NCBI GenBank assembly: GCA_964501335.1
Contig: CAZCTC010000015.1
Coordinates: 72,193-136,192, forward strand
Length of the DNA stretch: 64,000 nt
Reading direction: 5' to 3'
Source: CAZCTC01 sp964501335
Lineage (GTDB): Bacteria; Chloroflexota; Anaerolineae; B4-G1; SLSP01
In this document: one piece after another, positions 12,001 to 18,383 of the stretch
How the letters are laid out: each line of letters starts with the position of its first letter
How positions within the stretch are numbered: the first letter of the stretch is position 1
Notes under the pieces: generated by a model
Seen by the model: the letters and a program-made list of their open reading frames with translations, nothing else
Told to the model about the DNA's origin: nothing
The model's database searches: none
Made by a program: the position numbers and the translations under genes

Positions 12001-13427
12001 AGGCTTCGGGGGCCTATCCGGGAACGGCGGCCGTTTACTCCCATGTGCTGACTAATTCCGGGAATTTCACAGAGACTTTCAGTCTTACTTCTTCGAGTGT
12101 CCCCGGTTGGGCCACGGTCTTGCCTCTGGGCGATGTGACGCTGGCACCGGGACAGACTCAAACGGTGACGGTTACGGTCAATGTACCTTCAGGGGCGGGG
12201 GTGGGTGAAGTTGAGACGACAACGGTCACCGCGACCGCTCAATCCGATCTCTCCTTCGATTCGCTGGTCGATCTGACCGGAGCGATTCGGAATGCCGGGT
12301 TGCTCTTTGCGCCCGATCAAACCGGTATGGCCGGCCCGATGACGACGATCACCTACACACATACGCTGACCAACACTGGCGATGGGTTGGATTCCTATAC
12401 GCTGACTGTCAGCAGCAGTCAGGGGTGGGCCCGGCTGCTGGATGGACCGGTGGTGTCGGCGGGGGTGGGCCAGACGACCACGGTGCGGCTGGCTATCGAT
12501 GTTCCGCTCGGCGCGATCGGCGGCCTTCAGGATATCACGATAATTACGGCGACTTCCCGGTTCAGCAATGTGGTTCAGGCCGGGGTTGTCGACACCACTA
12601 CCGTGCCGGTGCTGGTGGGCGTGGTGCTTGATCCGGATCAGCAGCGGATCGCTTCGCCCTCCTCGACCGTGATCTTTACGCATGTGGTTACCAATACCGG
12701 TACGGTGACGGATTCCTTTGCCTTATCGGCACGTTCCAGCAATGGTTGGGTCGTGCAGGCCACTCCGATATCGGTGACCCTGGCTCCAGGATTCACCGCT
12801 CCGGTCACCGTGGCGGTCACGGTGCCGTCCGGGCTGGTCAGCGGAACTCAAGACACGACTACCGTTACGGCGACTTCACAGGCCAACAATCAGGTATTTG
12901 ACATTGCGGTCGATTTGACGACAATCAATGCAGCGCCCATGCGCTATTTCTATCTACCTATCGTGGTCCGCAACTACAATCCGAACCGGCCGGATCTGGT
13001 GGTCAAAGCGATTACCTTTAATCCCGATGTTCCGGTTGCCGGTCAACCGGTGACCGTGAGTGTGGTCGTTGTGAATGAAGGCCCGATCTCGGTGACGACA
13101 GGCAACAACTTCTACGTGGACTTCTATGTCAATCGGGTGCCGCGGACCTTGCTGCAAGGCGATCTTTCCTGGGGTGTTCAGGGGTCCTGGTTTACACCGG
13201 GCCGGGTTTACACGCTTTCTAAGGTTTACACCTTCACAGGATCGGCGGTGGTCTATGCTCAGATCGATACCGACAATTCGGTCCAGGAACGGGATGAATC
13301 CAATAACGTCATAGGGCCGCTTTCCATCAACCTGTTCAATCGCTTTGAGATTCGGGAGCCGCAGCCGGCTGAGCCGATTGCACCGGAGCGTTCCGCTCCT
13401 CGCCCGACACCGACGCCGATGCCCTAA
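3..13427 (+). CDS. Giant secreted beta-helix / NEW3-repeat protein, 5' end outside window
   Basis: The reading frame is open to the left edge. Upstream of the first possible start (TTG at 48) the codons still encode repeat sequence (THYLTNTGGAPD), so the gene starts before the window; over 4,470 residues are visible. Six right-handed beta-helix blocks rich in GGG(I/L)Y turns lie at about nt 270-1450, 1450-2740, 2740-3800, 3800-5095, 5096-6230 and 7020-8100. Most open with a C..R....YG.(L/M)Q.AI motif and close with a D.G...D.D...RP....DIGADE signature, like the choice-of-anchor Q region of surface beta-helix proteins. NEW3-like beta-sandwich modules occupy about 6240-7010, and 15 tandem copies of about 107 residues (YTHTLTNTG...W...T.TVTVTVP...T.T..T) fill 8107-12930. 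A CARDB-like domain (about 12980-13330) and a Pro/Thr tail end the protein. No LPXTG signal, PEP-CTERM or C-terminal membrane helix is visible. The role is probably a cell-surface or released adhesive/structural fibre; this is inferred from architecture only. Confidence 0.9.
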   Translation, partial: THYLTNTGGAPDVVLLETRSPLGWALWLTPTVMTVSLEPRQTISVMVRVQVPMTAATGLNDLMTITAKSLVFPGMTATVTDSTTANATVGTRYVATLGSNNRNNCTLAAFPCKAISYAVNQATWGDSILVGQGTYPDYEVTINQQVQLLGGYQFDGSSFILPGEGVNPSRTIIDAQHLGRGIHIQSPASARPVVKGFTIRNGTTSGVGGGIYVQGSSAPTLTQLIVKDSTASLGGGIYLDMGMPVLDHIYISSTVATDRGGGIFVVGGAQLFDGVHIFDAQAVRGGGLYVQGGTTVVSRSTFMSNTADFGGGIFHDNGSLALWNNFMLFNSANAGGALYKNQGTADVYHGSFYQNRATGSGGAIFDQATTSLTVWNSIFAENSAGDTGGGVYRQSAGTLAADYNALWNNSAGTSPDGTISFGTHLFNFDPQFIAPESGNLHLDFDSPLVDVGDSAGKLKSDIDGDIRPVNQGYDIGADEVSGCLARILRNPTQLYGKLQDAIDASIEGDTIQVSGICLGVVPRLVNGEIISQTAYISQNLTLVGGYNSRFNNDPTVAPVTTTLNARNQGRVIVISDTPGIDVSVVISRMILAHGVATGLGGYGGGVYNHAPEVTLAGVTISESLGTYGGAVANMTGTLYLGEVITENRVSMVFNQAFTQGGGVYVAGGSVIMANAMLDSNTAPQGAGIYNVAVGTLVTQTTFLGNYATGNGGAVYNQVGATLSMDRNMFIGNGASGNGGAVFNDAGAGMELFNSIFGENSAQNGGGLYNQSVNTVLRHNTFYFNHAALMGGGVYHSAVTTQPIINSTLIISNTAGSAGSGIYSNGAKPAFDYNDVYGNEYGGTLGASDGIGNLNINPRFISVNSGEKLYLHLDIGSPVEDVADPRSPLMEDIEGDPRPSSRNYDIGADEIGSCYIRINGTGPLYGNMQVAIRAARARDTLFIAGICSGASPVVSGTQTLTQMGLVTKALGFQGGFTLTDWVNPDPLFQPTLLNALGVGRVFYIGSNVPVTISGLEIAGGYADQGGAIFMAGGYLTVTKSSFYSNTATAGGVLYNQGGQVTMTRELKITDNEAQSGGVFYTAGGTLFLNGLNIYSNRATADGGVLFHAGGTAVLQNMVFRGNRAGNRGGVVFNQASTQLTFRHNTLYNNSATDGGGFYTTNASPYVRNSIFMNNSVTGSGQAIYSSVAYTVDYNNVYPPNGYGGSVISGSHSVGVDPLFVNAYLGDFHLKDTSPVFDLGDPAMTLYYDYDNMLRPGDQGFDLGAFERPSCRALLVRTNVVYGNLQWAINNSQPGDEIQVSADYPCRGVHPFQVNSSVISQTIHVTHSLRITGGYTYTVDGVFKPDSGKTTVLDALGLGRVLLITNTRGVTMSLFTLLNGTAARLGGGPTNSDSGGAIYYRGTGAWLDQVFVKNGAAVYGGGMLVAGSGLTVTGSSFISNQASMQGGGLFNYGGSIWVIGGTLADNRASGEGGGIYNGSGYFGLESTTVATNTAQNGGGLYDASGGISIDAGNRFYSNRATLNGGALYLTTGNPQVRNSSFFFNTASYGAAIYVNGGMPGIMHDTFFKNHASNLGGAIRLMGGTTTIQNSIFDTNEADGNNGGNAIYASAGLGTLDHNDYYPDEVTAQIFGGIDPGITNFNLKPLFVNSFANNIDSLDFHLEEDSPLIDIAANSAVSQDMDRHPRPINTAADIGADEFAACLVRVESNQKVYGRIADAISHAISGDRLRVAMGICIEQVTLRMPLDISGSWLKDFSRQTDPEQGEPWIASAIDANRLGTVLWADNSQTGTIQLSRVALQRGLSTDGAGLFVSPNVTVTVRDASIRKNEASRYGGGGYLSVGSDVQLLNVLVYSNTATMGGGLYNAANSFVYLSGGDLSMNHAIQLGGGLYDAGSTLSIVNQGFSDNTADSNGGGAYISEPGMINYLVNMIVTENHAVNGGGIYNARSSANFQHATVWKNQATGDGGGIYNVAGGVTVNASIIDSNVASSGGGIYSSQPLELVYSLIWNNELAGVSAGDGNLFEAPRYDSSPYVQPALGINSPAIDAVPVAQSPVSFDAMNNARPSICTKDMGAYEYVIMRRSVLWDGVEPTAGEALPGRAVTYTFSVRNNNEHWLEDDTTDSSYGPGTGYTETARITVTSSTGWAQIVQIKNAPNPNIVSGGKNAIFDLGPSAYLPGSAQIVVRVNIPADAPIFMTDTTSLSVDMNLKNCPESYPVLSAVSAPAVTTVKPDYAFNIWPDNYGTASPGQTLTYTHYISNLGNTTSTFNLFTNAFYAVAEVISPTSGTLTLLPGEQSGPIVVSLTIRPETAGGLVDVTNLLAQPAIPGLEPKAVADNTTIQYITGTRYVATTGTDSLIDESPVLGENLPDNNCTQWQVGACRTLQQALAQAQNGDVIKVAQGTYTDTYAVYNNQSQLVTQTAFISKSVTVDGGYNAAQWLAGPNAVSNTTIISAAANARAIYIAPNVTVTLSRLVLQGGSAVGLGGGSSGEDAGGNLYHQGGNLMINAVRFRLGTATLGAGMYSGGGTLRLQNSVFDDNGFVTPATFGGGVYIYSGTAVLWNNTFFGNVANSTGGAFFMPSGSLTFRNNIVSDNYSGGGSLVKGLSDHAAVHLESGTANSDYNIYWQNTLLGHNTVVVSGTHDRVVDPLFTNVITAPMDLSLMKTSPARDIGDPATNLIQIPTDYLDHGRSLGLGVDIGAYEYVPQAVGLLDPDYNRVTGRGTTLLYTHTLTNVGEFTDTFDITISSTRGWGALVTGTPINLPAGMTATVVARVVVPLIGTGGLTDVTVLTATSRSNPTGLDTARDTTVVTQVTGLQFTPHITNSGVPGSVLVYTHYLTNTGDGPDTYNLSYVSSHGWPVTVTSPISLNAGEMTTVLVTVTIPTTSSVAISGTTDIVTVTATSQSNSATSAFVRDTTLVNRVWGVMLEPDYTQTLGLELQMTYLHWLTNTGNFTDSFALTSSSTQGWASINPAGTVQVGPGQSRLVTVTLTIPPGSGGLSDITTITATSTSQPAFVDTAVDRTTIQAMDGVLLFPDNTGATPSNSVITYTHTLSNAGNIATQVELSATNEHSWAISYSPMGTINLPVGAQVSVVVTVNVPAGMGGQTDHTWITATVVSNPIVTDSAVDTTNITQMAAVAFDPDRDGYTDIQPTAMVYTHLITNTGSDPDTYNFTWVSNQNWAVTVEPASIHLDSGESRPVTVTVAVPYGAGGITDTTTVTATSVYTTTAFDWVRDTTHVTRVLSLLMTADEVTTTDPGAIVTFYHVLTNTGNVTDTISLSGVSSNGWPGVSVNPAMIALGPGMTQTVIVSIGVPAGTLSDTVDSTVVTAISGLDAAVFAQVTDTITVRQASGVFFVPDRNGIGGLGQAVVYTHTLTNIGNSPDIYVLTSDSTQGWATITPPGPFNLAAGESQIVTVTVSVPATATNGTIDTTVVTATTQSLPVHQAAVTDTTTVQQRPGLIFTPDHSTVLDPGTFSYIYTHTLTNTGDGPDSFVLQFTTSQGWGSLVDAGPINLAAGESAAVRVDMLIPANAMGGVVDLSIITATSTISPALQAYVVDTTTARVAPALTLEKDELAFTLPGTTVTQVHTLSNDGNYTDTIALTAVSDMGWPTQVIPPSVILEQGGKTSVTVTVQVPMGTFSGTMNTTVVTATSGLSATVMDTVMDLITVTRMISVLVEPDWTRSAGPGTIITYTHYLTNTGNYTDSFTLNYSSSAGWGAGVPAGPVTLGPGASELVTITVTIPTTASIGQSDQSVVSAASQTDALVFDMAHDQTDLMTSPGLIFQPDRTAGSDSGRVVTYTHTLTNTGNGTDSFDITYSSTQGWASLLTPNLVVLNANQTATVQLAVSIPAGTVSGTVDISMITATSRFIGGTPPSARVVDTTTVRGAASVVLEPDRSGTGLPGNWVTYTHTITNVGNVTDTFTLGGSSVAGWTVNVTPASVMLGPQAVSPVTVTVLIPAGTVSGTVDSTVVMATSVSDAAIFDSVTDQTTVGRLIRFELEAPQASGAYPGTAAVYSHVLTNSGNFTETFSLTSSSVPGWATVLPLGDVTLAPGQTQTVTVTVNVPSGAGVGEVETTTVTATAQSDLSFDSLVDLTGAIRNAGLLFAPDQTGMAGPMTTITYTHTLTNTGDGLDSYTLTVSSSQGWARLLDGPVVSAGVGQTTTVRLAIDVPLGAIGGLQDITIITATSRFSNVVQAGVVDTTTVPVLVGVVLDPDQQRIASPSSTVIFTHVVTNTGTVTDSFALSARSSNGWVVQATPISVTLAPGFTAPVTVAVTVPSGLVSGTQDTTTVTATSQANNQVFDIAVDLTTINAAPMRYFYLPIVVRNYNPNRPDLVVKAITFNPDVPVAGQPVTVSVVVVNEGPISVTTGNNFYVDFYVNRVPRTLLQGDLSWGVQGSWFTPGRVYTLSKVYTFTGSAVVYAQIDTDNSVQERDESNNVIGPLSINLFNRFEIREPQPAEPIAPERSAPRPTPTPMP

Positions 13428-13504
13428 GTTAAGTTCTTACCTTTAGGAATCTGGATCTGCCAGATCGGGGGCTTTTGCAATCGTTCTTTGAATGACGAGG
13501 TCGG

Positions 13505-13552
13505 GAAGTGTGGGAGCCTGGAAGGAGACGATCCTCCAGGTTGCCACACTTC
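13505..13552. terminator. Imperfect long hairpin after the giant gene
   Basis: GAAGTGTGG...TCCAGG...CCACACTTC folds into a long, slightly bulged stem about 80 nt after the giant gene's stop. It is not followed by a T-run, so a terminator role is uncertain. The rest of the 225-nt spacer shows only weak signals. Confidence 0.4.
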
Positions 13553-13652
13553 TAGAGCCCAAAAGAGGTTGTAAGAGTCTCTGGGCGGTAGAGCTGTTTT
13601 TCCTAAGGGTTGTAACTTGAATTAAAATATCATTGTTTTCCAGAGGTGAATG

Positions 13653-14168
13653 ATGCGGAAATCTCCAAAATTGCGCTGGGGGAGTTTTTTAATCTTTGTG
13701 CTGCTCTTTGGATTGGTCGGAGCTTCTTTCAACATGGCTTCACCGACGGTGCTGGCGCAGGGGGATGAAACTCCGCGCCCGACACCAACCGATGAAGGGC
13801 GTCCTACAGTGACGCCGGAAACTCCGACGGTGGAAACTCCGACCTTTACACCGACGCCGGAAACTCCGACGGTGGAGACTCCGACCTTCACCCCAACTCC
13901 GGAAACTCCGACTTTTACCCCGACGCCGGGAAATTCCACCGTAGTCCCCACGGATGTTCCGACGAATCCGGAAGAACCTGGCCCGGCGATGGCACCTCCA
14001 CCAGCGCCAACCGCGACGCCCTTTGTGGCGACCCGGTTGCCGCATACCGGATTGTTTGATTCCCCTGCCTGGATTCCGATGAGTCTGGCTATTTTGATTC
14101 TGTTGGGAACCTTGATTGCGGCCCGGACCCTGCGTGAGCATCGCGACGACGATTCTGCCCAAAGTTGA
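13653..14168 (+). CDS. LPHTG sortase-anchored, Thr/Pro-rich surface protein
   Basis: A protein of about 171 residues. An N-terminal signal peptide (hydrophobic FLIFVLLFGLVGASF, then ASPTVLAQ) precedes a low-complexity stalk built of ETPTVETPTFTPTP repeats. The C-terminus is a textbook cell-wall sorting signal: LPHTG (nt 14037-14051), a hydrophobic helix (PMSLAILILLGTLIA) and a charged RTLREHRDDD tail. ATG occurs at 13650 and 13653; the AGAGGTG ribosome site fits 13653 better. No sortase gene lies in the window. The stop is 8 nt before the next gene, so it probably leads the SAM-hydrolase/murA/vanW operon. With no folded domain, it may be a spacer or a wall-anchored stalk; a link with the giant upstream protein is only positional. 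Confidence 0.75.
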   Translation: MRKSPKLRWGSFLIFVLLFGLVGASFNMASPTVLAQGDETPRPTPTDEGRPTVTPETPTVETPTFTPTPETPTVETPTFTPTPETPTFTPTPGNSTVVPTDVPTNPEEPGPAMAPPPAPTATPFVATRLPHTGLFDSPAWIPMSLAILILLGTLIAARTLREHRDDDSAQS

Positions 14169-14176
14169 GGGGGGGA

Positions 14177-15010
14177 ATGCGGCGCGTGACGCTGCTGACG
14201 GATTTCGGCAGCCGGGATGGATATGTAGGGGCGATGAAGGGGGTGATCTCCAGCATCGCCCCTGATGCTGCGTTAATTGATTTGACCCATGAGACACCGC
14301 CTCAGGATATTCACAGTGGGGCTTATCTGCTTTGGTCGATGCTGCCCTATTTCCCGGCGGATACGGTGCATCTGGCGGTCGTGGATCCGGGGGTGGGAAC
14401 TGCACGCCGGGCTCTGGCCGCTCGTACGGCCTGGGGAGTTCTGGTGGGCCCCGATAATGGCCTCTTTTCGTACGTGTGGACGGTTGCCCCTCCTGATTTG
14501 ATTGTCGAGCTGGTCAATCCCCATTACCGGTTATCCCGGGTCAGTGCGACCTTTCATGGCCGCGATTTATTTGCGCCGGCGGCCGCTTATCTGGCCGCCG
14601 GCGTACCGTTGGAGGCCTTGGGGCCTCCCCTCGAAGTGCCGGTTCGTCTGCCGGTCCCTCAATGGAGCTGTGGGGCGACGACAATCTGTGGTCGCGTGCT
14701 CTATATCGATCGTTTCGGCAACGCCATTACCACTATCGGGCGGGTGGCCGCAATGGAGGGCGGGTGGCAGATCACCCCGGTCTTTGAGCCGGGGGGGGCG
14801 ACTGCGGTTGTGCCTCGATCCGCCCGGGTGTGGAGTGTCGGGCGTGATTTCGGGCTGTTGCGGAGTGTCTATGGGGAGGCGGCGCCGGGGGAAGCGCTGG
14901 CTCTGGTGAGCAGTGATGGTTTTCTGGAGCTGGCTGTGGCGCACGGCAGCGCTGCGGCCGGGTTGGGATTGCAAATAGGGACAGAAGTCTGTTGGTCCTG
15001 GATGGTTTAA
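14177..15010 (+). CDS. SAM hydroxide adenosyltransferase (DUF62 / SAM_HAT family)
   Basis: A protein of 277 residues matching the S-adenosyl-L-methionine hydrolase (adenosine-forming) family, relatives of the fluorinase and chlorinase. The opening TDFG.RDGYVGAMKG, the LTHE..PQDI segment, VVDPGVGTARR and FHGRDLFAP are all present; the last two carry the Asp, Arg and His expected for water activation in the hydroxide-adding members. Halogenase-specific features are not evident, so hydrolysis of SAM to adenosine and methionine is the likely reaction. ATG at 14177 with GAGGGGGG upstream is preferred over a TTG at 14165 that overlaps the previous stop. It sits 32 nt before murA in a plus-strand operon. 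Confidence 0.85.
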   Translation: MRRVTLLTDFGSRDGYVGAMKGVISSIAPDAALIDLTHETPPQDIHSGAYLLWSMLPYFPADTVHLAVVDPGVGTARRALAARTAWGVLVGPDNGLFSYVWTVAPPDLIVELVNPHYRLSRVSATFHGRDLFAPAAAYLAAGVPLEALGPPLEVPVRLPVPQWSCGATTICGRVLYIDRFGNAITTIGRVAAMEGGWQITPVFEPGGATAVVPRSARVWSVGRDFGLLRSVYGEAAPGEALALVSSDGFLELAVAHGSAAAGLGLQIGTEVCWSWMV

Positions 15011-15042
15011 AAACTTTTCTACGATCTTTTCCGGGAGGAACA

Positions 15043-16338
15043 ATGAGAGAATACTTCGTCATCGATGGGGGCATCCCTCTGCGTGGAGAAATTGCTCCGG
15101 GGGGAAATAAGAATGCGGCGTTACCGGTTCTGGCGGCTACGCTGTTGACCGAAGAGCGGGTGACTCTGCATAATATGCCGGATATTCGGGATGTGGAAGT
15201 GATGGGGCGATTGCTCGAGGCTTTTGGAGTCCGGATCTCCCGCCCCGATCCGCATACCTGGGTGGTGGAAGCGGTACAGGTTGCTTTGCCTCCTGAAGCC
15301 GAGGGGCGTGAGCTTTTTCGGGCGATTCGAGGGTCGATTCTGCTGGCCGGGCCGTTGCTGGCCCGTCTGGGAGGGCTGGCTGTCCCGCCGCCTGGGGGCG
15401 ATGTGATCGGTCGCCGGCGATTGGATACCCATTTTCAGGCTTTTCAGGCGATGGGGGCCGAGGTTTCGGTGGATGGGCTTTTCCGGGTTTCAGCGCGGGA
15501 GGGATTGCATGGGGCCGATATTTTGTTGGATGAGGCCAGCGTGACCGGGACTGAAAATGCCATCATGGCGGCTGTGTTGGCCCGGGGAACGGTGATTTTG
15601 CGTAATGCGGCTTCGGAGCCTCACGTTCAGGACCTTTGTTGTTTGCTGAACTTGATGGGGGCGCAAATTGAAGGGGTCGGCACCAATACGCTGGTGATCC
15701 AGGGTGTAAATCGTCTGCATGGGACCGAATTTACCATCGGGGCCGACCATATCGAAGTGGGGAGTTACATTGCATTGGCGGTGGCCACCCGCGGCGAGTT
15801 GTTGATCCGCAATGCCGTGCCGGAGCATTTACGGATGACCCAGCTGATTTTTGAGCGTTTAGGGGTGGAAATCGAGATGCGGGGCCGGGATGTCTTTGTT
15901 CCGGAACGGCAGTCGCTGAAGATTCAGCCGGATCTGGGCGGGGCGATTCCTTCGATTGCGGATGCTCCCTGGCCCGGTTTCCCGGCCGATCTGATGAGCC
16001 TGGCGCTGGTGACGGCGACGCAATGTGAAGGGGTGGTGATCTTCCATGAGAAGATGTTTGAAAGCCGGCTCTTTTTTGTGGATAAGTTGATTCCGATGGG
16101 GGCGCGAATTGTGCTGTGCGATCCCCATCGGGCTTTGATTTATGGCCCGACGCTTTTGCAGGGAGAGGAAATGGAGAGCCCCGATATTCGCGCCGGGATG
16201 GCGATGCTGGTGGCGGCTCTGGCGGCGCGCGGTTCCAGCATCATTCAGAATATCCGACAGATCGATCGCGGCTATGAACGGATTGAAAATAAATTGCGGC
16301 CGTTAGGGGCGCGGATCGAGCGGCGGCAATCGGATTAA
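15043..16338 (+). CDS. murA: UDP-N-acetylglucosamine 1-carboxyvinyltransferase with Asp at the catalytic Cys position
   Basis: A 431-residue EPSP-synthase-fold enzyme that transfers enolpyruvate from PEP to UDP-GlcNAc, the first committed step of peptidoglycan synthesis. The GGNKNAALP substrate-Lys motif (residues 20-28) and the two-domain length fit MurA. In the active-site loop, where most bacteria have PGGC.IGARP, this protein reads PGGDVIGRRRLD, with Asp at residue 120 (nt 15400-15402). The same Cys-to-Asp change occurs naturally in mycobacteria, Chlamydia and Borrelia, where the enzyme is active but insensitive to fosfomycin. ATG at 15043 follows GGGAGGAAC; earlier in-frame starts lie inside the preceding gene. 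The VanW gene follows after 8 nt. Confidence 0.95.
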   Translation: MREYFVIDGGIPLRGEIAPGGNKNAALPVLAATLLTEERVTLHNMPDIRDVEVMGRLLEAFGVRISRPDPHTWVVEAVQVALPPEAEGRELFRAIRGSILLAGPLLARLGGLAVPPPGGDVIGRRRLDTHFQAFQAMGAEVSVDGLFRVSAREGLHGADILLDEASVTGTENAIMAAVLARGTVILRNAASEPHVQDLCCLLNLMGAQIEGVGTNTLVIQGVNRLHGTEFTIGADHIEVGSYIALAVATRGELLIRNAVPEHLRMTQLIFERLGVEIEMRGRDVFVPERQSLKIQPDLGGAIPSIADAPWPGFPADLMSLALVTATQCEGVVIFHEKMFESRLFFVDKLIPMGARIVLCDPHRALIYGPTLLQGEEMESPDIRAGMAMLVAALAARGSSIIQNIRQIDRGYERIENKLRPLGARIERRQSD

Positions 16339-16346
16339 GGGGGATG

Positions 16347-18164
16347 ATGAACCGGATTTTGATGGTTATTCTGGGGGTGACGGGATTGTTGTTGGGGGCG
16401 ATGCTGGGGGTGGTATGGCAGATAGGCCCTCAATTAGATCAGCGGTTTGTCCCCGGGGTCTGGATCTGGAATACGGCCGTGGGCGGGATGACTCAGACTG
16501 AAGCGGAAACGGCAGTCAGTCAGGGCTTTGCCTTACAGGAACCCCGGATTATTCTGGTCGGCCCGGGTAATCAACGCTGGCAGGCCTCTCCGGCCGATTT
16601 TGGGATGGAACTGGATCACGGTGGGACTTTACGACATGCTTATGCCGTGGGCCATACCGGGCAGGGTGTCACGCCCTGGTTGGAGCGGCTGACGGTGATG
16701 GTGCGCGGTGAAGTCGTGGCACCGGTCTTTTCGTGGAATCAGGAGCGGGCCCGGCAGCGTTTAACGGCGCTGGCCGCCGAGCTGGATCAGCCGGCCCGGG
16801 ATGCGGGGATACGGATGGAGAGCGGCTCGTTGGTGCTGGTTGAAGGGGTGTCCGGGCAGCAGATGGATGTGACGGCTACGCTGGCCTTGCTGACGCCGAT
16901 CCTGCGCAATCCTCCGGGCGGGGCCGTGGAGATCCCGTTGGTGATGCATTCTCTGCCGCCGCGGATCACCGATGATGAGGCGACCCGGGCGATGGGGGTG
17001 GCCAGGACGATCCTGGAGAAGCCGTTGACTTTGTTGATCAGCCATCCCTTGCAGAACGATCCGGGGCCCTGGGTGTTGACTCAGGATGTGCTGGCGCAAA
17101 TGTTGGTGATCCGGGTGGATGAAAAATCTGTATGGGTGGGGCTGGATGAGCAGGCTTTGACCCGTTTTCTTGATCCGCTGGCCCTGGGCTTGCGCCGGGA
17201 GGCGGTCGATGCGCGCTTCCATTTTGATCCGGCGGCGGGGGCCTGGGCTCCGGTCAAGGCCAGTGCAGTCGGGCGGGAGCTGGATATGGCGGCCAGTGTG
17301 GCGCAGATCAATCAGATGGTGCAGACGGGAGAGCATTTTGTGCCGTTGGTTTTGAAAGAGATCCAGCCACGGTATTCCGATTCGGTTGTGGCGGCAGATC
17401 TGGGGATTAAAGAGCTGGTGGCGACCGGCGAGTCTTATTTCACCGGATCTTCGTCTTCGCGCGATAAGAATATTCGGGTAGGAACGACGCAGTTTGACGG
17501 CGTGATTATTGCGCCGGGGCAGACCTTTTCCTTTAACGAATACCTGGGCGATGTCACCCCGGAGCGGGGGTACGATGAGTCTTATGTGATCATTGGGAAT
17601 CGCACCGTGCCGGGGGTAGGTGGGGGGATCTGTCAGGTGGCGACGACGGTCTTCCGCGCCGCTTTCTTTGCCGGATTTCCCATTGTGGAACGCTGGGCGC
17701 ATGCCTATCGGGTGGGGTATTACGAACTGGGGGGCTTTGGTCCGGGCTTCGATGCTACGATCTATTCTCCGCTGGTCGATTTCCGGTTCACCAACGATAC
17801 GCCTTACCATCTGTTGATTCAGACGGAAGTCGATACGGCTCACAACCGGCTGCGGTTTTACTTTTACAGCACCTCAATGGGGCGGACGGTCGAGCAGATC
17901 GGGCCGGAGTGGGGCGATCCCGAGCCGGCCGGGGCGCCGATCTATGAGTTCGATTCGACCTTGCCGGCGGGGAGTGTGCGACAGCTGGAGACCGCTCACA
18001 GCGGGCTCAGTGCGGTTTTAAAGCGGGTGGTGAAGGATGCGGCAGGAAATATCCTCTATCAGGATCGTTTTGTGAGCCATTTTGTGCCCTGGGCGGCGCG
18101 CTTCCGGTATGGGCCGGATTACATTCCGCCGGCCGATGCGGTTATCGTCACGCCGCAGCCGTAA
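16347..18164 (+). CDS. VanW family membrane-anchored cell-wall protein
   Basis: A protein of about 605 residues with one N-terminal membrane helix (LMVILGVTGLLLGAMLGVVW), so the bulk is extracytoplasmic. The central part resembles putative peptidoglycan-binding repeats that often precede VanW. The VanW domain follows at about residues 370-520, with DKNIRVG...FDGVIIAPGQ.FSFNE and the diagnostic VGGGICQVATTVFRAAFFAG. Despite the name, VanW-domain proteins are not resistance enzymes in most genomes; their biochemical role is unresolved. ATGs occur at 16344 and 16347; AAGGGGG suits the second. It is last in the envelope operon with murA. Confidence 0.88.
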   Translation: MNRILMVILGVTGLLLGAMLGVVWQIGPQLDQRFVPGVWIWNTAVGGMTQTEAETAVSQGFALQEPRIILVGPGNQRWQASPADFGMELDHGGTLRHAYAVGHTGQGVTPWLERLTVMVRGEVVAPVFSWNQERARQRLTALAAELDQPARDAGIRMESGSLVLVEGVSGQQMDVTATLALLTPILRNPPGGAVEIPLVMHSLPPRITDDEATRAMGVARTILEKPLTLLISHPLQNDPGPWVLTQDVLAQMLVIRVDEKSVWVGLDEQALTRFLDPLALGLRREAVDARFHFDPAAGAWAPVKASAVGRELDMAASVAQINQMVQTGEHFVPLVLKEIQPRYSDSVVAADLGIKELVATGESYFTGSSSSRDKNIRVGTTQFDGVIIAPGQTFSFNEYLGDVTPERGYDESYVIIGNRTVPGVGGGICQVATTVFRAAFFAGFPIVERWAHAYRVGYYELGGFGPGFDATIYSPLVDFRFTNDTPYHLLIQTEVDTAHNRLRFYFYSTSMGRTVEQIGPEWGDPEPAGAPIYEFDSTLPAGSVRQLETAHSGLSAVLKRVVKDAAGNILYQDRFVSHFVPWAARFRYGPDYIPPADAVIVTPQP

Positions 18165-18187
18165 AGATATCCATCGATAAAAAATTC

Positions 18188-18382
18188 TGACCTGTACGGT
18201 TAGCCCGGAAAGGCGGGAGAACGAAGTCCCTGTTTTTGCGCGCATTCTTAGGCGCGCAAAAACAGGGATAAAAAACTCTCTCTGTCGCGTAGTATCCAGC
18301 GCGGCGTTTTTTACGGGCAGGTATCTGTTGCGGGACGTAAAAGCTGTTTCTAATTCATATTAATGAACGGCCGCACAGGTAG
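18188..18382 (+). mobile_element. MITE-like repeat, copy 1, complete with target duplication
   Basis: About 195 bp. Ends are ACCTGTACGG (18190-18199) and its near-inverted partner CCGCACAGGT (18371-18380). Flanking direct repeats AAAAATTC lie at 18180-18187 and 18383-18390. The hairpin core is CCCTGTTTTTGCGCGC with its exact complement at 18228-18267. It lies inside the left arm of the terminator at 18384-18420. Confidence 0.8.
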
Positions 18383-18383
18383 A

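Noticed and set aside
14177..15010. Fluorinase or chlorinase
   Set aside because: The Asp/Arg/His set of the hydroxide-adding branch is present and no halogenase-specific insertion is evident.
16347..18164. Vancomycin-resistance locus
   Set aside because: A VanW domain alone is common in non-resistant Gram-positive-type and Chloroflexota genomes; no vanH, vanA or vanX genes are present.
18190..18338. The hairpin elements as ordinary terminators only
   Set aside because: They occur between divergent genes, in both orientations, with conserved arms and target duplications, and separate true terminators are found beside them.
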